From Dipteris shenzhenensis (taxonomy: Eukaryota; Polypodiophyta; Polypodiopsida; Gleicheniales), in NCBI GenBank assembly GCA_047967505.1, contig CM106540.1: a stretch of DNA of 64,000 bases. One strand, 5' to 3'. A model generated the notes under the pieces. That model saw only the letters and a program-made list of their open reading frames with translations, did not search any database and had not been told where the DNA came from. The number at the start of each line of letters is the position of its first letter. Positions within the stretch are counted from its first letter, which is position 1. Below are positions 59,700 through 64,000 of this stretch, one piece after another. The translations under genes and the position numbers were made by a program.

Positions 59700-60720
59700 A
59701 GTGTTCTCTTTCACATCAGCTCTTGAATCATGCTTTGAGTGGGTAGATGGAAGGTTTTGCACATGCTACGTGTTACCTTCAATTGGACGGTCCTTCTTTG
59801 GACCACCTCTTGTATTTCTTGAGTGCCACAATGTTTGGACCCTTTAGCCAACACCACATTATCAGCCTTCTCCAAACAATTACAAGCAAAGTGCCCCATC
59901 TTACGACAAATGAAGCCAATGTATGAAAATAGACGGAATTACACTTATTGAGTATAAAACAAATCCTCAAAAAAATTGATATCAATAAAATCCGAGATCT
60001 CTTGAGCCTAATCACATAGGATCCATGCTTTTTTTACCCTAAAGACCGACCTAGATGAAGAAGGAATGAGAAACAAATTTCCCAAAGAATTAGCCCAAAA
60101 CCCCAAAGCACTTCCCATCCATAGGGGCTGACTCAAAAACTCATGCCGCAAACCAGATTATTGTGATAAAGAAATTTATCAATACTGAATCTTTGACGAC
60201 CACAGAATGACCAAAACAACCGATCTTGCCAAAGACAAACGACCTTCCCACCAACTAATTCTAAAATGTTTATGAAACATACCCGAGTAAGAATAATCCC
60301 TTCCCACAAATACCTTATAGCATATGCATTAGTAGGAAAATCATACTTGAAGACAAGAAGTTGGCCATTTCCTCCAATGTCGGCACTCCTGTTCAATGAG
60401 AAACATGTATACACCACCTTAAGCCAGCCGCTCCAACTTGGGCTTTCCCATATCCAATCGAAGCTTACATGCAACTGCATGCTTCTTGCCCTACTCCACT
60501 ACACCTTTCCTTTTAGCATCCCTAGCTCTTTATCTCACATCTGCTTATAGTAGTCTCCAAGCTTTCGCTTAGTACACCTACTTTTTCAATGCTTCTTTCT
60601 GCATTCCAGTACACCTCTCCTTTTAGCATCCCTATCTCTTTGTCTCACATCCGCTTCTAGTAGTCTCCAAGTTTTCGCCTCTTCTAGTGGTGAGAACCCT
60701 CCTTGTTCTTCTTGGTAATG
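59700..60720 (-). pseudogene. LINE ORF1 relic (DUF4283-like and zinc knuckle)
   Basis: Upstream of ORF2 on the same strand, 60133-60480 encodes ...NGQLLVFKYDFPTNAYAIR..., LWEGIILTRVCFI and KFLYHNN, which loosely match the DUF4283 RNA-binding domain of plant L1 ORF1. A knuckle-like C..KMGHFACNC follows at about 59860-59905, with the frame changing in between. The N-terminal part carries a 110-bp tandem duplication. The ORF1 protein would have bound element RNA. The domain call is from motif impression only. Confidence 0.55.
60501..60720. repeat. 110-bp tandem duplication
   Basis: ccttttagcatccct and tctcacatc[t/c]gctt[a/c]tagtagtctcc occur at about 60509 and again 110 bp later. The repeat lies in the 5' part of the LINE ORF1 relic. 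Confidence 0.85.
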
Positions 60721-60899
60721 GTGTTAAGGGGCTCTAGCTCTGAGGAAGACTTCAACTTAACATCCTCCTTGAGTACGACCTCACCCACTCCCTTAAAATC
60801 CCTTATTGACAAGTTTCCTCACTCATCAAAATTGCCTCAGGGTCCTTCCCTAACTCATAATCACACTTATGATGCTTGGCTCTTACCCTGAGAGCTGCG

Positions 60900-63769
60900 G
60901 CATCTCCAAGGCAGGTCATCTCGAGCATGCACAAGGGGATCTCTCACCTTTCTTTCCATTGAGTATGGGGACTTTAACATCTTACCATCATACATAAGAG
61001 AGGAGCCCCCCCCCCCCCCCCCTAGACAGAAGGATATCCTCATTAAATCACTCTTCTCTTTAGTCTTTCTGTTACCTTTCCACTCCTCCCCTCATCATTT
61101 TTTTTCACTAATTAGTACATTTTGGAATTTTATTTCAATTGGGAGGATCGATCTTTCACCTCTCCTCCCTTTATATGTCTAACTCTCCATCGTGATTTGA
61201 TATCATATGAGAGATCCTTTCCATCCATGTAAATGTTGTGTATATGAATAATAACACAAACCACCAACCACGAACTAAGTAAGGTTATAATCTTCAAGAG
61301 GGTAAATTAATGTTTTACTTGCCTCTTGTCTTCATCCATACCTTTTAACACTCTAGTACTGTGTTTGCATGTGTGGTTCTCTTTCTAAAATAGAAATAGT
61401 ATGCCTCACATGTATTGATGTAGACCCACCAATGTAAATCAAGGACAAAAGTATAGAAAAGGGAACTCCATATATCTTTCTCTCTTCCATCTTGGGACTT
61501 GGGTCTTCTATAAATAAATGTAACTTAAAATTCCAAGATCCAAGGACCATATTTTCCATGTACATGTGGGCACCAACAAATGGAGGCAACCCACCAATAA
61601 AGGTAACATTTTCTTCATGTATAATCATTTAGACTTTGCCACCATGTCTATAGATGGGCTTTTTATTTGCCAAAGACCATATTTTCCATGTACATGTGCA
61701 CACCAACAAATGGAGGTAGCCCACCAATAAAGGTAAGATTTTCTTCATGTATACTCATTTAGACTTTGCCACCATGTCTATAGATGGGTTTTTTCTTTGC
61801 CAAGTTGCACTGCATCTATTGAAAAAAGCAACATTAATTTGTGCCTTGCTCTCCCTTGACACCTTCCTTTACTAGTTGTTGATGCATAACATAATGAAGG
61901 AGCCATAGATCCCCCTTTGACGTGATGTTTCCTCTTCTCTTCTAATATATATTTTGGTGTTACCTTTCCTCTTCTAATATATAATTTAGATTATGATATC
62001 ATTGTTAAGCCTCAGAGTTGCTTTTGCCAATTTCTATTAGTAAACTTTAGACTTACCTTTTTTCTCAAAGTGTTTATCAAAAGAAGAAGACCCACTTTTA
62101 TAGAAGAAGATCTTCTACTTATAACCAATTACTTCGTTTTATTCAAATCTCCTCTTTATATATACTTGTGTAGAATTTTGAGTCATCTTTGTATGTGGAC
62201 CTTTAAGTGCCAAGCAATGCTACTATGCTTCAAGTAAGTCTCTAGGTAGGACTAAAAAAAGTATGTTTAAAAGTCTAGAGCAATTTAAGGCAAATAAAAC
62301 AATTAACAAGAGGGTAGGAAACACTGTGCATTTAGTATTTTCTTTGTAAAATTTTTGTTACTATAATAGTCGCCTTTTGCTTTCTAAGTCTTTATGGGTG
62401 CTAATAAAAGAATGAAACCTTCAAACTCATGTCGTTAAATTAGAGTGGTCTAGATAAGACTAATTGGTTAGTTTGGAGGAAGATATTTTGTTTGTTTCAT
62501 TAGTAGCACAATTAAAGAACAAAAGACAATTATTAAATTCAAAAAGTTTGATGAGGATCAAGCAACGTAGTGTTAAAAAGGAAAAATAAGTATTCCCCAG
62601 AGGCTAGTAGATCTGTCTGTGCACCCTCTATGTCTACACATTGCACTCTTGTTGGTAATTACAATTGGGAAATATTGTGACGACCTTGTGGTTGCTAATC
62701 ACTCTCCTTATTTTGAAATTTATCTTCAGTAGACCGGCCATCTTCCTATTTGGAAAACCATACATGTGTGATATCCACGACAAAAAAGGCTCCACCACCA
62801 ATACAACACCCACACAACCCCCACACCTCCTTACATTTGATTGTGCCTCACCTTTTCACCCACCCAGATTACTTCACTTTGCCCTACAACCTCCACTTAG
62901 AGCAAGAGCTCCTCAATAGAAGTCTCTCATGGGTGCAAGGGCCAATATTTCCATGCACCTATTTGCATGAAAGTACTTAGACCCTTTTGCAAACAAGGGA
63001 AAATGCCTTTAAGAACCCAAGGCATGCAAATTGGTAGCAACCTACCGCTAGCATAAATGCACTTATGCCCACACAAGGCTAGAAAGACACCTGACCTTGT
63101 GAAGCACATTTAGGTTCCAAAGCAAGCACATATGGATAAAAAGATCGAGATTGGCTCATTTGCTCGCCCTCGAGGGGTTTTTCACCGATCCCTTAAGGAT
63201 TACCCATGCTCTAGGTTATGGATTTACATGTTATGAAAATGGGAGTTTTGCATGTGATAGTTTTGAGGTGATACTCCAAGTTGGTGGGCTCTATAGAAGA
63301 GGTCCTCATGATGTTGCTAGCAATGCCCTTCTTGCAAGGGGATACCAATGTTAGTAGTTAATCATCGAATACTTAAGAGTTTGGTGCATGCTTTGCTATA
63401 AAAGATAGCATCATGCATGTTTTACTTGAGGTTGGTCCCTCCAAACACATGGTAGTTCAAGCATTAGAGCCAATGAAAAGATTTGGGTAGTATAAAGCTA
63501 AGCTAGCAAGCCCGTAAGGCAAATGTGCAGGGGATTGTAGCGTGGAGCAATTGATTGCTGAGGAGGTGATGGGGATAGTGTGGCGAGTGTTAGTTTCAAT
63601 GCTTACAAAAGCGACCTATATAGGAATGAGAAGTTGGACTTGTATGTGTGTATGTGTGTAGAGAGGGAAGATAGGGAAGTGGACGTTTGTACAAAAAGTG
63701 TGTGTGGGAGTCAGCGCTACACACGTTCTTGTGTGTGTATGAAGGAGGTGACAGACTTGACCGACTAAC
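60900..63769. other. Intergenic, no gene recognised
   Basis: A C-run of about 17 lies at 61006-61022. A 130-bp tandem duplication is listed separately. The 84-codon frame at 62665-62919 (hydrophobic start) and the 67-codon frame at 63151-63354 are unrecognised and have no supporting motifs. 63640-63740 is rich in GTGT. Confidence 0.5.
61541..61800. repeat. 130-bp tandem duplication
   Basis: Units 61541-61670 and 61671-61800 both begin caa[g/a]gaccatattttcc and include caacaaatggagg and actttgccaccatgtctat. They differ at only a few positions, so the event is fairly recent. Confidence 0.92.
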
Positions 63770-64000
63770 CGGCAGCCATGGAAGCAGCTGCACCATGCTC
63801 CTCTCCCTTTCGCCCATGCAAACCCCCCGAATATCCCCCCCCTTATCCCCCCCTTCTCCTCCCCCCTCAATAGCTTCTTCTCATCCTCCCTCACTCCTCC
63901 TCCTCCTCTCTAATTCCTCTCTCACTCCCTCTTCTCCCCCGGATCTGCAGCCTTTGCCCGCAATTCTCTCTCCCTTCACCATATTTAGCCTGCCCAATTC
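63770..64000. other. Pyrimidine-rich stretch at the window edge
   Basis: The plus strand is strongly C/T-rich (ccccccttctcctcccccctc-like, tcctcctcctctct). Such stretches are common in plant promoters and 5' leaders, so a plus-strand gene might start beyond the window. No start codon in context can be named here. Confidence 0.35.

Overview
Organism and general character. This is nuclear DNA of a plant with a large, repeat-rich genome. Three things show this: many Ty1/copia retrotransposon relics, a plant-type UDP-glycosyltransferase (PSPG box, one spliceosomal intron), and Arabidopsis-type CCCTAAA telomere-like motifs. A fern or another non-seed land plant is my guess from the general look of the retroelements and the glycosyltransferase, but nothing here proves the lineage. 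Only one gene looks intact and host-encoded, the glycosyltransferase at 40452-41972. Almost everything else recognisable is mobile-element sequence, mostly broken. No rRNA, tRNA or CRISPR was seen.

Layout. 1-2.4 kb: no gene. 2.4-7.6 kb: copia copy A on the minus strand. 7.7-10.3 kb: copy B of the same family on the plus strand, facing A 5' to 5', with a 765-bp internal duplication. 11.57-11.90 kb: an LTR with its tRNA primer site (minus). 12.2-15.0 kb: copia C, 5'-truncated (minus). 15-19.8 kb: no gene, then minisatellites, a purine block and a 44-bp/11-bp nested tandem repeat. 19.8-25.1 kb: copia D1 (plus, old, rearranged). 26.5-37.3 kb: an outer gag-only LTR element (minus) whose 3' LTR is split by a complete, young copia D2 (27061-34415, plus, 5-bp target duplication GACCT, LTRs nearly identical). 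Most of the gag gene of D2 lies backwards relative to its pol gene. 37.3-40.4 kb: no gene. 40.45-41.97 kb: the glycosyltransferase. 42-46 kb: AT-rich, no gene. 45.95-47.85 kb: 5'-truncated LINE (minus). 48.6-51.8 kb: copia E (minus) with its integrase segment inverted. 51.78-53.7 kb: PIF1-type helicase followed by an endonuclease/exonuclease/phosphatase domain, the architecture of a Helentron-type Helitron. 56.4-60.7 kb: decayed L1-type LINE (minus). 60.9-64 kb: no gene recognised.

How it fits together. The window is a nest of elements of different ages. D2 is the youngest dated insertion, because it cuts the LTR of the older gag-only element. Several copia copies carry internal inversions or direct duplications inside gag-pol, and many stop codons sit where one C-to-T change would create them, as expected in methylated silenced DNA. 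The two most unusual items are the Helentron-like relic fused to the copia E integrase, and the young D2 element with a long open gag frame on the strand opposite to pol.
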